The translations under genes and the position numbers were made by a program. From positions 186,001 through 250,000 of the forward strand of contig SUUG01000011.1 of assembly GCA_015062655.1 (NCBI GenBank): 64,000 nt of DNA. Direction: 5' to 3'. The notes beneath the pieces are model-generated. The model was given only the letters and a program-made list of their open reading frames with translations, searched no databases and was not told the origin of the DNA. The DNA comes from Coriobacteriaceae bacterium (lineage in GTDB: Bacteria > Actinomycetota > Coriobacteriia > Coriobacteriales > Coriobacteriaceae). Every line of letters starts with the position of its first letter. The stretch's first letter is position 1. Positions 49,522 to 58,661 of this stretch are shown one piece after another.

Positions 49522-50367
49522 TCAAGAACAGAGAGCCAACACGCCCTCGTCATACGACACACTCATAAAGCACAAACCCTGTGCGGGCGCGGTCGGGCCG
49601 GCCGCGGTGCGGTCGCGGGCGGCGAGGACCGAGGAGATCCAGTCGGGGTCGCGCCGGCCGGCGCCGACCTCCACCAGGCTGCCGACGATCGTGCGGACCA
49701 TCGAATGCAGGAAGGCGTTGCCGGTGATCGTGAAGGCCGTGAGCTCCTCCCCCATCGGGCGCTCCGAGGCGAAGGACACCGCGTGGACGTTGCGGCAGGT
49801 GGGCTTGTCCACCGCCGAGGCCGCCTTGCAGAAGCTCTTGAAATCGTGCTCTCCGATAAGATGCGCAGCGGCGCGCTCCATCGCGGCCACGTCGAGGGCG
49901 CCCCGGTGCCACCACACGCGGTCGCGGGTGAGGACGGGACGGGCCTCGCCCGTGGCGATGCGGTAGGTGTAGGTGCGCGCGCGGGCGTCGAAGCGCGCGG
50001 AGAACCCCGGCGCGGCGTGGTAGACGGCGACGGCGGCCATATCGTCGGGGAGCAGGGCGGGAAGCGCGCGCATCCAGCGGCGCGCGGGGATCTCGAGCTC
50101 GGCGGCCGCGGCCGGGAGGCTCACGTACTGGGAGACCGCATGGACGCCGGCGTCGGTGCGGCCGGCGCAGGTGAGCTCGACCGGGCGGCGGAGGAAGGTC
50201 TCGAGGGCGCGGCGCAGCTCGCCCGCCACCGTGCGCTGGCCAGGCTGCTCGGCGTAACCGGAGAACGCGGCGCCGTCGTAGGAGAGGCGGATGACCAGGA
50301 CGCCCGGCGCGGCGGGGGCGGCGGTTGCCGAGGCGGCGGACGAGATGGCTGAGGGGGTGTCGGACAT
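49522..50367 (-). CDS. truA: tRNA pseudouridine synthase A
   Basis: 281 aa. TruA makes pseudouridines 38-40 in tRNA anticodon arms. An Ala/Ser-rich N-terminal extension of about 20 residues precedes VIRLSYDGAAFSGYAEQPG. The catalytic D72 is in CAGRTDAGVHAVSQ. The C-terminal domain has RVWWHRGALD and NAFLHSMVRTIVGSLVEVG. ATG 50367 has AGAAGGG upstream, 26 bp after the ECF gene; ecf genes followed by truA is a common order in Gram-positives, so one operon is likely. Confidence 0.93.
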   Translation of the reverse strand: MSDTPSAISSAASATAAPAAPGVLVIRLSYDGAAFSGYAEQPGQRTVAGELRRALETFLRRPVELTCAGRTDAGVHAVSQYVSLPAAAAELEIPARRWMRALPALLPDDMAAVAVYHAAPGFSARFDARARTYTYRIATGEARPVLTRDRVWWHRGALDVAAMERAAAHLIGEHDFKSFCKAASAVDKPTCRNVHAVSFASERPMGEELTAFTITGNAFLHSMVRTIVGSLVEVGAGRRDPDWISSVLAARDRTAAGPTAPAQGLCFMSVSYDEGVLALCS

Positions 50368-50393
50368 GGCGGGGCCCTTCTGGATCCGAGGCG

Positions 50394-52985
50394 TCAGGAT
50401 GCCGTCGCCGCGATGACGAGGGCGAGCGCGCAGGCGGCGAGGCCGGCGGCGAGCACCATGGTATCGCGGGACGAGAGGGAGCGGGGCGGAACCTGGACGA
50501 CGTCGGGGTCGAAGGACCGGGCGGCCATGGCCTCCCCCAGCCGGTCGGCGCGGCGCATGAGCCCGAGCACCACGGGCACCACGATGGCCGCGCGGGCGCG
50601 GGCGCGGGACGCCAGCGACCCCTCGTCGAAGCGGGCGCCCCGGGCGCGCTGGGCGAGCTCGATGCGGCGCATCTCGTCCGCGACCGCGGGGATCGATGTG
50701 AGGGCGATGGAGAGCGACGTGCCCATGGCCCCCACCGGTGCGCCCGCAAGGGAGAGCGGTCTCAGCAGGCGCACGACGCCTTGGGACAGGTCGGGCACCG
50801 GCGTCGTCGCCGCTATGCAGGCGGCGAGGCCGAAGAGGATCCCGAGCCGCGCGATGGCGAGGACCGACCGGGCGGCGCGGGGGCCGTCGACCCCCACCGG
50901 CCCGACGACGGGCATCGGCGCCGTCCCGTCGCAGGAGACGAGGTTGGCGAGCAGGATGACAAGGGCGAGGGACGCGAGCGCGCCGAGTGGGAGCGGCGGG
51001 CGCGAGGCGGATCGCCGGCGGCGGGCAAGCGGCCACAGCCCCGCGAGGACGAGGGCGGCCAGGCCCACGACCGGCAGCGAGGGGGTCGCGAAAAGCGTCG
51101 CCACGGCTGCGAGGAAGAGGATGATCTCCACGCGGGCGTCGAGCGGGGGCGGGGCGGGGGCCGGGCCGGGCTCCCGGGGCCCCGCGGGCTGCTCCAGCCA
51201 CGCGGGGCGTGCGCCCTCCTCATCGGCGGGCACCGCCTCCGCCGGACCGCCGAGCGTCAGCGGACGCGGGAGGCCGGCGAGCGCCCAGGGCCCCTCATCA
51301 TCGACGCGGATCGCCGAGCGCTCGCCGTGCCAGACGAGCTCGCCTCCGCGCAGCAGGGCGATAGACGATGCGTCCTCGAGCCATTCGTCGAGGTCATGGG
51401 AGATCACGAGCACGGGAGCGCCGGCCTTGGCAAGGTCGCGCACCAGCCGGTGGCACTCGGCACGACCCGCCGCGTCCAGGCCGGCCGTGGGCTCGTCGAA
51501 GACGTACGCGCCCGGCTCGAGGGCCGCGACCGACGCGAGACCCACCCGGCGCTGCTGGCCGCCGGAGAGCTCGAAGGGATGCCGGTCGAGCAGCTCCCCG
51601 TCAAGCCCCGTCGAGCGCGCCGCGGTGCGCACCCGGACGTCCACCTCCGCGGCGCCCAACCCAACCGAGCGCGGGCCGAATGCGATCTCGTCGTCGACGC
51701 GCTCAAGGAAAAGCTGGGCCTCAGGGCGCTGGGCGGCCAGGCCCACCGCACCCGCGTGCGCCGGCTCGCCGTTGACCAGCGCCGTGCCTGTCGGGGGTTC
51801 GAGCAGACCGGCAGCGAGGGCGGCAAGCGTCGACTTGCCGGAGCCCGACGTGCCGGCGAGCAGCAGGATCTCGCCGGGGGCGACGGAGAGGCTGACGTCG
51901 TCGATGGCGGGATGCGCGGCGCCGGGGTAGGTGTAGGTGACGCCGGTGAGCGAGAGGCCGCCTGCGGACGCGGGTGCCTGAGCGGATGCGGGCGTCGGCG
52001 CAGGGACCCGGGCCGGCGCAGATGCCGGCGCATCCGCCGATGTGCGAGCACGGTCCGCCGCGGGCATCTTCGCATCCGCAGTCGCTCGGGGCCGGGCCGC
52101 CGCGGGGGCCAGTGCATCCGCAGCCGCGCGACCCCGGTCCTCCGACGGCGACGGCGTGCCCCGGCCCGCGGCCCGCACCTCGAACGCTGTGTCGCCTGAG
52201 CGCTCCGCCGCGCACCCGTCCACCGGATCCAACGGAGCCCCCAGACCGGCAGCCACAGCGCGGGAGAGCGCATCGCCCCCGGTCAGGCTCTCCCAGAGCG
52301 CGCGCTGCCCGCACACGAGCGCGCGCGGGGATCCCTCCCAGAGCGTGCGCCCCGCCTCCAAGGCCACGATCCTGTCGGCAGCGGCCAGATCGACGGGATC
52401 GTGCGTGATCATGAGGACACCGGCCCCCGATTCCGCCGCGAGCCGCCGCGCGAGGGCGCGCACCTGGCCGCGAAGGTCGGCGTCGAGCATCGCCCCGACC
52501 TCATCGAGCACGAGGTAGGCGGGCTCCATCGCGAGCGCTCCCGCGAAGGCCACGCGCACGAGCTCGCCCCCGGAAAGCTCGTCCACCCGCCGCTCTCCGG
52601 CATCGGGGATCCCCGCCCGCGCCAGGGCGGATCGCACGCGCCGCGCCACCTCGTCCTCGGCGAGGCGGAGGTTCCGGGGCCCGAAGGCCACCTCGTCGCC
52701 CACCACCATCGCCACGATCTGATCTGCGGGGTCCTGCGGCACGAAACCGACGCGGCGGCGCACCTCGGCACGGGCGTCCGCGGCCGCGGCCGGGTCGAGG
52801 CCGTCGATCCGCACCGTGCCGGCCTCGACGAGCAGGGACCCGGCCACCACGCGGCCGAGCGTCGACTTGCCCGACCCGTTCGCCCCCGCGAGCGCCACGA
52901 GCTCCCCCGGGGCCACCGCAAGCGACGCCCCCGCGAGCGCAGCCGCCCCGCCGCGCGCCAGGTGCGCGCCTCGCACCTCGATCAT
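50394..52985 (-). CDS. ECF transporter energising module, EcfA-EcfA-EcfT fusion
   Basis: 863 aa from ATG 52985. Residues 1-250 are a first ABC ATPase (Walker A GANGSGKST 34-42, LSGGE 137-141, Walker B LVLDEVG). Residues 255-342 are an Ala/Pro-rich linker. Residues 343-590 are a second ATPase (GTSGSGKST 378-386, LSGGQ 473-477, VFDEPTAGLD). Residues 615-863 are an EcfT transmembrane protein with the coupling motifs ARGAR and AARSFD. In most bacteria these are three genes. A separate S-component, which decides the vitamin or metal carried, is not in the window. truA follows. Confidence 0.9.
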   Translation of the reverse strand: MIEVRGAHLARGGAAALAGASLAVAPGELVALAGANGSGKSTLGRVVAGSLLVEAGTVRIDGLDPAAAADARAEVRRRVGFVPQDPADQIVAMVVGDEVAFGPRNLRLAEDEVARRVRSALARAGIPDAGERRVDELSGGELVRVAFAGALAMEPAYLVLDEVGAMLDADLRGQVRALARRLAAESGAGVLMITHDPVDLAAADRIVALEAGRTLWEGSPRALVCGQRALWESLTGGDALSRAVAAGLGAPLDPVDGCAAERSGDTAFEVRAAGRGTPSPSEDRGRAAADALAPAAARPRATADAKMPAADRARTSADAPASAPARVPAPTPASAQAPASAGGLSLTGVTYTYPGAAHPAIDDVSLSVAPGEILLLAGTSGSGKSTLAALAAGLLEPPTGTALVNGEPAHAGAVGLAAQRPEAQLFLERVDDEIAFGPRSVGLGAAEVDVRVRTAARSTGLDGELLDRHPFELSGGQQRRVGLASVAALEPGAYVFDEPTAGLDAAGRAECHRLVRDLAKAGAPVLVISHDLDEWLEDASSIALLRGGELVWHGERSAIRVDDEGPWALAGLPRPLTLGGPAEAVPADEEGARPAWLEQPAGPREPGPAPAPPPLDARVEIILFLAAVATLFATPSLPVVGLAALVLAGLWPLARRRRSASRPPLPLGALASLALVILLANLVSCDGTAPMPVVGPVGVDGPRAARSVLAIARLGILFGLAACIAATTPVPDLSQGVVRLLRPLSLAGAPVGAMGTSLSIALTSIPAVADEMRRIELAQRARGARFDEGSLASRARARAAIVVPVVLGLMRRADRLGEAMAARSFDPDVVQVPPRSLSSRDTMVLAAGLAACALALVIAATAS

Positions 52986-53093
52986 ATGGCCCCACCCCCT
53001 CGACGCGTGAGACGACGAGGCCCGGACGCCCCGCCGCCCGCCAACTGCGGACAAGCGGACGGCGCCCGGGCCCCGTGCCGTTTGCTGCGACCG

Positions 53094-54023
53094 TTACTTG
53101 CCGTAGACCTCGTGGACGTGCTTCGCGATGCCGGCGGCGTCCAGCCCGTAGTGCGCGAGCAGCTCGGAGGCCGCCGCTGACTGGCCGAAGGTCGTCATGC
53201 CCATGCGGCTCACGCGCACCGGGAGCTTCTCGCCCAGAAGCTCGGCCACGGCGGAACCCATGCCGCCGTAGATGCTGTGCTCCTCGACGGTCACGACGAG
53301 GCCCGTCTTCTCGGCGGAGGGCACGATGACGTCCTCGGCGAGCGGCTTCACGCTCATGACGTCGATGACCTCGGCGCAGATGCCGTCCGCGGCGAGGATG
53401 TCCGCCGCGGCGAGCGCCTGGGCCACCTCGACGCCGCACGCGGCGAGCGTGACGTCGGTGCCCTCGCGCAGCACCCGCGCGAACTCGGGTCCCTCGAGCG
53501 TGAGGCCGTCGCCGTAGACCTCGGGCAGGCCCTCGCGGCCGAGGCGGATGTAGAAGGGGCCGGGGACCTTGGCGGCGAGGCGGATGGCGGCCTTCGCGCT
53601 CTCGTAGTCGGCCGGGACGAGGACGCGCATGTGCGGGAGCGTGCGCATGAGGGCGATGTCCTCGAGCGCCTGGTGGGTCTCGCCGTCAGCGCCCACGGTG
53701 ATGCCGGCGTGCGTGGGGCAGACCTTAACATTGAGGTTGCTCACGCAGACGGTGTTGCGGATCTGCTCCCAGCAGCGGCCCGCGCCGAAGACGGCGAAGG
53801 AACCGGTGAAGACCGTGCGGCCGGTGAGCGCGAGGCCCGCGGCCACGCCGATCATGTTCTGCTCGGCGATGCCGACGTCGACCATGCGGTCGGGGTGGGC
53901 GGCGGCGAGCTTCGCGGTGGTGGTGGAACCCGCGAGGTCGGCGTCGACCGCCATGACGTCGAGGCCCTCCTCCACGAGCTCGACCAGGGTCTCGCCGAAC
54001 GCGGCGCGTGTTGCCTTAGCCAT
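53094..54023 (-). CDS. Transketolase, C-terminal subunit
   Basis: 309 aa, the pyrimidine-binding and C-terminal domains of a split transketolase. It has VDVGIAEQNMIGVAAGLAL with the cofactor-activating Glu, CPTHAGITVGADGETHQALED and IRLGREGLPEVY. The ATG is only 3 nt after the N-subunit stop, with AGGAGGCT across the junction, so the halves are made stoichiometrically. Together they interconvert pentose and other sugar phosphates with thiamine diphosphate. A 1-deoxyxylulose-5-phosphate synthase is less likely because that enzyme is normally a single chain. Confidence 0.92.
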   Translation of the reverse strand: MAKATRAAFGETLVELVEEGLDVMAVDADLAGSTTTAKLAAAHPDRMVDVGIAEQNMIGVAAGLALTGRTVFTGSFAVFGAGRCWEQIRNTVCVSNLNVKVCPTHAGITVGADGETHQALEDIALMRTLPHMRVLVPADYESAKAAIRLAAKVPGPFYIRLGREGLPEVYGDGLTLEGPEFARVLREGTDVTLAACGVEVAQALAAADILAADGICAEVIDVMSVKPLAEDVIVPSAEKTGLVVTVEEHSIYGGMGSAVAELLGEKLPVRVSRMGMTTFGQSAAASELLAHYGLDAAGIAKHVHEVYGK

Positions 54024-54026
54024 GGG

Positions 54027-54926
54027 TTAAGCCTCCTTCACCGCGGCGGCGAGCCGCTCGCCTACGGCATCGATCTCTTTGAGGGCGGCAGCGGCCTGCT
54101 CGGCGTCGGGAGCGTTGCCGTGCCACTTGCACTGGTCCTCCATGAAGGAGACGCCTTTGCCCTTGATGGTCTTGGCGATGATGGCCACGGGGCCCTCCTC
54201 GTGGGCGACGGCCTCCTCGAGGGCCGCGCGGATGTCCGGGACGCTGTGCCCGTCGGTCTCGATGACGTGCCACTTGAACGCCTTGAACTTGTCGGCGAGC
54301 GGCTGGATGTCGTTGATGTCGCTCACATGGCCGTCGATCTGGAGGTTGTTGTTGTCGACGACGGCGACGAGGTTGTTGAGCCCGTGGTTGCCGGCGAACA
54401 TCAGGGCCTCCCAGTTCTGACCCTCCTGGAGCTCGCCGTCGCCCGTGAGCGCGAAGACGCGGCGCGGCGCGGCGCCTGTGGCCTTGGCGTCAAGCTGGAA
54501 GCCGAGCGCGATGCCCGCGGACACGGAGAGGCCCTGGCCGAGCGAACCGGTGCAGACCTCGACGCCCGGGCACATGTTGCTGTCGGGGTGGCCCTGCAGG
54601 CGGGAGCCGAGCTTGCGCAGGGTGAGGAGCTCATCCTTCGTGAGATAGCCCACCTGGGCGAGGACGGCGTAGAAGCCCGGGGCGATGTGGCCCTTGGAGA
54701 GCACGAAGCGGTCGCGCTCGGGGTTCTCGGGATCGGCGGGATCGTAGCCCATGACGCCCGAGAAATAGAGGGTCGCGAGGATGTCGGCCGCGGAGAGCGA
54801 TCCGCCCGGGTGACCGGTGCCGGATGCCTCGAGCATCGTGATGATGTCGTGGCGCATATGGTTGGCGATGAGGGCGATCTCATCGTCCGTGCGCGCACAC
54901 GCGCTTCTGAGCGACTCAGTTGTCAT
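54027..54926 (-). CDS. Transketolase, N-terminal subunit
   Basis: 299 aa from ATG 54926 (GAAGGGA upstream). It is the thiamine-diphosphate-binding PP domain: SGTGHPGGSLSAADILATLY, LSKGHIAPGFYAVL, TGSLGQGLSVSAGIALG, and the diphosphate/Mg motif GDGELQEG...NNN. It precedes the C-subunit gene in one operon. A TACAAT lies on the minus strand at 54967-54972 as a possible -10; the -35 is unclear. Confidence 0.92.
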   Translation of the reverse strand: MTTESLRSACARTDDEIALIANHMRHDIITMLEASGTGHPGGSLSAADILATLYFSGVMGYDPADPENPERDRFVLSKGHIAPGFYAVLAQVGYLTKDELLTLRKLGSRLQGHPDSNMCPGVEVCTGSLGQGLSVSAGIALGFQLDAKATGAAPRRVFALTGDGELQEGQNWEALMFAGNHGLNNLVAVVDNNNLQIDGHVSDINDIQPLADKFKAFKWHVIETDGHSVPDIRAALEEAVAHEEGPVAIIAKTIKGKGVSFMEDQCKWHGNAPDAEQAAAALKEIDAVGERLAAAVKEA

Positions 54927-55280
54927 GGTGGTCCCTTCGCATCGTCCAGCTCCATAGACAACACCCATTGTATCAAGGACGGCCTGATGACGCCGGGTGG
55001 ATGCCGCCGCACAGCCCATCTTCACGGCAGACGGCCGGGGACGGGTCACCGGCGGACGCGGCGCGGGCCGGGTGCGGGGCGCGGGCCGGGTGCGGGGCGC
55101 GGGCCGGGTTGCAGGGGCATGACGCGGCGAGATCCGTGGGAAGGCGCGAAAAGAGCCGGGGCACGCAGCCAAAAGAAGCCGTGCGATGCAACGAGGGCGG
55201 GAAGCCCAAGGCACCGCGAACCGGAAAAGATGCGATGTGTCTGCCAACAGGCGGCGAATTGGGTGCCTGACCACCAAGCC
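54927..55280. other. Intergenic region upstream of the transketolase operon
   Basis: No gene. It contains the probable promoter (54967-54972 as -10) and a short tandem tract of GCGGGCCGGGTGCGGG-like units (about 55065-55110) with three near-identical repeats. Confidence 0.5.
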
Positions 55281-55441
55281 AGTTGCGTTTTTGACGGCTT
55301 TGCACGTTCAAAAGCGGACACTTGGAGTATTGATGATAAAACGCAGGTCATCACGGTTGCAAATATGACGGCTCTGCATAGGCGTGTACAAAGCCGTCAT
55401 ATTGTTGCAGGAAAACGTGCATAGCCGTCAAAAACGCAACC
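55281..55441 (-). repeat. 163-bp compound element family, copy C
   Basis: Minus-strand orientation: F1 at the right end (about 55418-55441), F2 and R2 in the middle, a module with GATGACCTGCG and CAATACTC, R1 at 55281-55306. The outer arms are nearly perfect (GTTGCGTTTTTGACGGCT). It is one of the best-preserved copies. Confidence 0.87.
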
Positions 55442-55811
55442 AGATTTTACGAGCTTCAAAGCAATCAGCTCCCGCGGGCGGGCATCCACCGGTTGAGCGG
55501 TTGCTTGTGCGGACACTCGCTGAGCACGGGCGTTCGCTGGGCGCGGGAGCCTGCTTCGTGCGGGCATGCGCTTCGTATGCTCGCTCTCGTGTGGGCGCTC
55601 GCTACGTGCGGACGTTCGCCGCACGTGGGCGTGCACGGACACGCACTACGCGCGAACTCGCACGGTTCGCGGGCGCTCGCTACGCGCGGGCATACGTTAC
55701 GTGTGGGCACTCGCTGCGTTCGAACCTGCACGGTGCGCGGGTACTCACTGAGTGCAACCCCCGCTCACCCTAGCGGCTTCCAACCCGCGCAACACCGACC
55801 TCCGCGCATCC
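55442..55811. repeat. Degenerate tandem repeat tract
   Basis: About 55490-55750 consists of diverged units resembling GTGCGGGCACTCGCTACG. I see no codon-like conservation. It separates two 163-bp elements that point away from each other. Confidence 0.6.
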
Positions 55812-55976
55812 GCAGTTGCAAATACTGCGGCTTTGTACCTTTTCGGCAAACAAATTGACGGCTTTGCACATGCCAGTGCAAAGCCGTCAAAATCGCAACC
55901 GCAATGACCTGCGGATTTATGATCGATACTCAAAGTGCCCGGCGTTCGCTATACACAGCCGCAAGAAACGCAACTG
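55812..55976 (+). repeat. 163-bp compound element family, copy D
   Basis: Plus-strand F1-F2-R2-module-R1. The inner hairpin TTGACGGCTTTGCAC / GTGCAAAGCCGTCAA is perfect, and the module carries AATGACCTGCGG and CGATACTC as in copy C. Confidence 0.87.
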
Positions 55977-56085
55977 CCGCCGTCGCACCGCACGAACTGG
56001 GGCTCCGCCGTGCATCCGCCGGACGGCCCCGCCGCGCCAGCGACGCCGATCCGAACCCACGTCACAAGCCCCCGGCGACCGCGCC

Positions 56086-56466
56086 CTACAACCCCAGGCC
56101 GCGCCCCGTCGCCACCATGTAGAACAGGTAGGCGTTCGCAGCGTTCAGAATCACAGCCGTGATGATGCCGTTGCGGAGGAACCGCTCGTAAGTCATGCGT
56201 ACCATGGCATCCGACTCATCCTCGTGCGCGCGGGCCTGCCGGCTCGCGCTGCCCGCCGTCGCGAGGCTCAGCAGGGCGCAGAGCACCGGCAGCACCAGGA
56301 GCTCGTAGCGGCTCCCCATGCGCAGCACCTCGCCGTCAGATGCGATCTTCATCGGCACGCTATCCGCGAACCCCGGCACCATCACCACGGCCACGACCAG
56401 CGGAATGAACGCCAGCACCGCAAGCGCGATGCACATGATGCCGCCGCGCGTCCCATATCGAAACAT
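56086..56466 (-). CDS. DUF1648-like membrane protein
   Basis: 126 aa with three hydrophobic segments (about 9-31, 54-72 and 98-118). The loop after the first helix, SVPMKIASDGEVLRMGSRYE, resembles the DUF1648 motif of SdpI-type proteins, where a Pro/His-containing loop precedes a second helix. ATG 56466 has GGGAGGA and starts 12 bp after the ychF stop, so it shares the ychF transcript. The function is not known. Confidence 0.7.
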   Translation of the reverse strand: MFRYGTRGGIMCIALAVLAFIPLVVAVVMVPGFADSVPMKIASDGEVLRMGSRYELLVLPVLCALLSLATAGSASRQARAHEDESDAMVRMTYERFLRNGIITAVILNAANAYLFYMVATGRGLGL

Positions 56467-56478
56467 CCGGGTCCTCCC

Positions 56479-57543
56479 TTACACGTTGAAACGGAAGTGG
56501 ACGACGTCGCCGTCGGCCATCACGTAGTCCTTGCCCTCCATGCGGAGCTTGCCGGCGGCCTTCGCGCCCTGCTCCCCACCGAGCTCGACGTAGTCCTCGT
56601 AAGCGATGACCTCGGCCTTGATGAAGCCACGCTCGAAGTCGGTGTGGATCACGCCGGCAGCCTGCGGCGCCGTGGCTCCCTCGCGCACGGTCCAGGCGCG
56701 GACCTCCATCTCGCCGGCCGTGAAGAAACTCTGGAGCCCCAGCAGCTTGTAGGCGGCCTGGGCGAGCGTCTCCAGGCCCGAGTGCTCGAGGCCGAGGTCG
56801 GCCAGGTACTCGGCGGCCTCCTCGGGCTCGAGCTCCGAGAGCTCGGCCTCCACCTTGGCGCAGATGGGAATCGGGGTGACGCCGCCGATGGGAGCGGGCT
56901 CGGCGGCGAGCTCGTCCTCGTCGACGTTCGCCACGTAGAGCAATGGTTTCATCGTGAGCAGAAAGAGCTCGCGGGCGGCGGCGCGCTCGTCGTCGGACAT
57001 CTCCATCGCGGCGGCGCGGTGGCCCTCATTGAGCCAATCCACCAGGCGCTTCGCGACCTCGAGCTTGGGGGCGAGCGCGCGGTCGCGCTTCGATTCCTTC
57101 TCAAGCTTGGGGATCTGGCGCTCAAGCGTCTGGATGTCGGCGAGGATGAGCTCGGTCATGATCGTGTCGGCGTCGCTCGCGGGATCGACGCGGCCGTCCA
57201 CGTGCACCACGTCGGGGTCCTTGAAGTAGCGAACGACCTCGCAGATAGCATCCGTCTCGCGGATGTTCGCGAGGAACTGGTTGCCCAGGCCCTCCCCTGC
57301 GTTCGCGCCCTTCACAAGGCCCGCGATGTCCACGAACTCCACGGTGGCCGGCATGATGCGGCCCGGATGCACGATGTCGGCCAGAGCATCGAGGCGCGCA
57401 TCGGGCACGTCCACGATGCCGATGTTCGGGTCGATCGTCGCGAACGGGTAGTTGGCGGCCAGGCCGCCCTTCTTGGTGAGGGCCGTGAAGAGCGTCGACT
57501 TGCCCACGTTGGGCAGGCCGACGATGCCGATCGACAGTGCCAT
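56479..57543 (-). CDS. ychF: Redox-regulated ATPase / GTPase YchF
   Basis: 354 aa from ATG 57543 (AAGGAT upstream). Obg-related P-loop protein: GLPNVGKST at 9-17, then DIAGLVKGANAGEGLGNQFL with the switch II region. The usual NKxD specificity motif is replaced by NVDE, which in YchF favours ATP. A coiled-coil segment follows (RQIPKLEKESKRDR) and a C-terminal TGS domain (IHTDFERGFIKAEV). It binds ribosomes in other bacteria. Confidence 0.95.
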   Translation of the reverse strand: MALSIGIVGLPNVGKSTLFTALTKKGGLAANYPFATIDPNIGIVDVPDARLDALADIVHPGRIMPATVEFVDIAGLVKGANAGEGLGNQFLANIRETDAICEVVRYFKDPDVVHVDGRVDPASDADTIMTELILADIQTLERQIPKLEKESKRDRALAPKLEVAKRLVDWLNEGHRAAAMEMSDDERAAARELFLLTMKPLLYVANVDEDELAAEPAPIGGVTPIPICAKVEAELSELEPEEAAEYLADLGLEHSGLETLAQAAYKLLGLQSFFTAGEMEVRAWTVREGATAPQAAGVIHTDFERGFIKAEVIAYEDYVELGGEQGAKAAGKLRMEGKDYVMADGDVVHFRFNV

Positions 57544-57715
57544 GCGTCCATCCTTCTCGTTGAAGCCGGGAATCCGGCGCGTTTTCCAACCATCTACGAT
57601 AGCACGCTCGGACGGCACCTGCGATGAGGTAGGCCCAGCCCCTCACAAAGCGTCGCGGCACACGGCAGCACGGCGAACCCCGCCTTTCACGCCTCACGAC
57701 GACAAACCATGCGCG
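57544..57715. other. Region upstream of ychF
   Basis: This stretch is presumably the ychF promoter region. I see no clear boxes and no gene. Confidence 0.4.
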
Positions 57716-57916
57716 TTCTGTACCAGTTTTGGACTCACCGATGAAAACCTAACGCCACTTGTACCAGTTTTCAGCTGATCGCGATGTAGCCTCCGATTTC
57801 CATCCAGAAGAAATGCAGTTCAGAAGCGTGCGTGAAAACTGGCTACTCACGGCATAGCGTCAAACTGGTACAAGAGGCGTGAGTTTGGATTCCCGAACCG
57901 CAAAACTGATACAGAA
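57716..57916. repeat. Compound inverted-repeat element, about 201 bp
   Basis: Outer arms TTCTGTACCAGTTTT (57716-57730) and 57902-57916 match in 14 of 15 positions. Inner arms CTTGTACCAGTTT (57758-57770) and 57862-57874 are perfect and carry the same core. A fifth, partial copy (GAAAACTGG) is at 57834-57842. It has the same nested design as the other compound elements, with a new arm family. Confidence 0.8.
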
Positions 57917-57952
57917 GGCGCGAGGTTTCACCATTTGCCAGAAAAGAGGCGC

Positions 57953-58078
57953 ATGAGCGAGGGTGAGGCCCATCGACTGCACTGCAAGCATCTGGATGAC
58001 ATCGAACGGCCAGATGAGAGCCGCCCGAACCGGACTGCCGATGAAGAAATCGCGGGCTTTGAGACCTTTGCTGTCTGA
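57953..58078 (+). CDS. Possible 41-aa ORF, charged
   Basis: ATG 57953 with AGAGG upstream, ending at TGA 58076-58078. The product (starts MSEGEAHRLHCKHLDD) is acidic and His/Arg-rich with no hydrophobic segment. It directly follows the compound element. Chance occurrence is quite possible. Confidence 0.2.
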   Translation: MSEGEAHRLHCKHLDDIERPDESRPNRTADEEIAGFETFAV

Positions 58079-58152
58079 GGCGCCGCGAGACGCATTCGAT
58101 TAGACCGGGCCGCATCGATCCAGGAATCGGGCAGCGCCGGCGATCCCTCAGG

Positions 58153-58527
58153 TCAGGATGCGTCCCGCGCCGCCGCACCGCGGTGGAGCCGTCGTGCAAC
58201 GAAGATGTTCGCCGCATTCACCGCAACCAACAAGAAGAGATATAGGACAGTCGCGCCCACGTACACGCTCCATACGTCCCCGAAGAAAGCGGGATCGGAT
58301 CGGCCCAAATCGGGGGCCAGGGCGGCTCCCAGACAGATGATGTAAGCAAGCACGACGACGGCAAACGCCCCGCTTACCCCCGCGCCTACCGCATGGAGTC
58401 GCCGATGGCGGCTGAGAGCGCCCCCCACGCAGAAGCACGCGGCGGCTACGAGCGAGGCCACAGCCGCCGAGAACACGAGGACGAAAACGGTCGGAGAATA
58501 GAGGACGGACTCGAGTGGTCCCATCAT
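58153..58527 (-). CDS. Small membrane protein of unknown function
   Basis: 124 aa with three to four hydrophobic segments (about 10-35, 45-70, 85-110) and a basic C-terminus (ARRLHRGAAARDAS). Start at either of two adjacent ATGs, with GAAGGAAG upstream. It has its own AT-rich promoter region between itself and the rpoC terminator. I recognise no family. Confidence 0.65.
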   Translation of the reverse strand: MMGPLESVLYSPTVFVLVFSAAVASLVAAACFCVGGALSRHRRLHAVGAGVSGAFAVVVLAYIICLGAALAPDLGRSDPAFFGDVWSVYVGATVLYLFLLVAVNAANIFVARRLHRGAAARDAS

Positions 58528-58617
58528 GTCATCACTTCCTTCATACGAGACTGCCTACGTGCATCCGCGACGCGCGGGGGCATCGAGTGGCTCCTAGTTA
58601 CAATTGACTATGTTATT

Positions 58618-58646
58618 TTTATATTATTGCCACCCCTCTGTTGCAA
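58618..58646 (-). promoter_or_regulatory. Promoter of the small membrane protein gene
   Basis: On the minus strand TTGCAA (58646-58641), a 17-nt spacer and TATAAA (58623-58618). The surrounding 60 bp are markedly AT-rich compared with the rest of the window. It lies about 90 bp before the start codon. Confidence 0.65.
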
Positions 58647-58661
58647 TACAAAAAACGTACT

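Noticed and set aside
55490..55750. Tandem-repeat tract considered as a CRISPR array
   Set aside because: Units are too short and too degenerate, with no constant spacer length, no leader and no cas genes.
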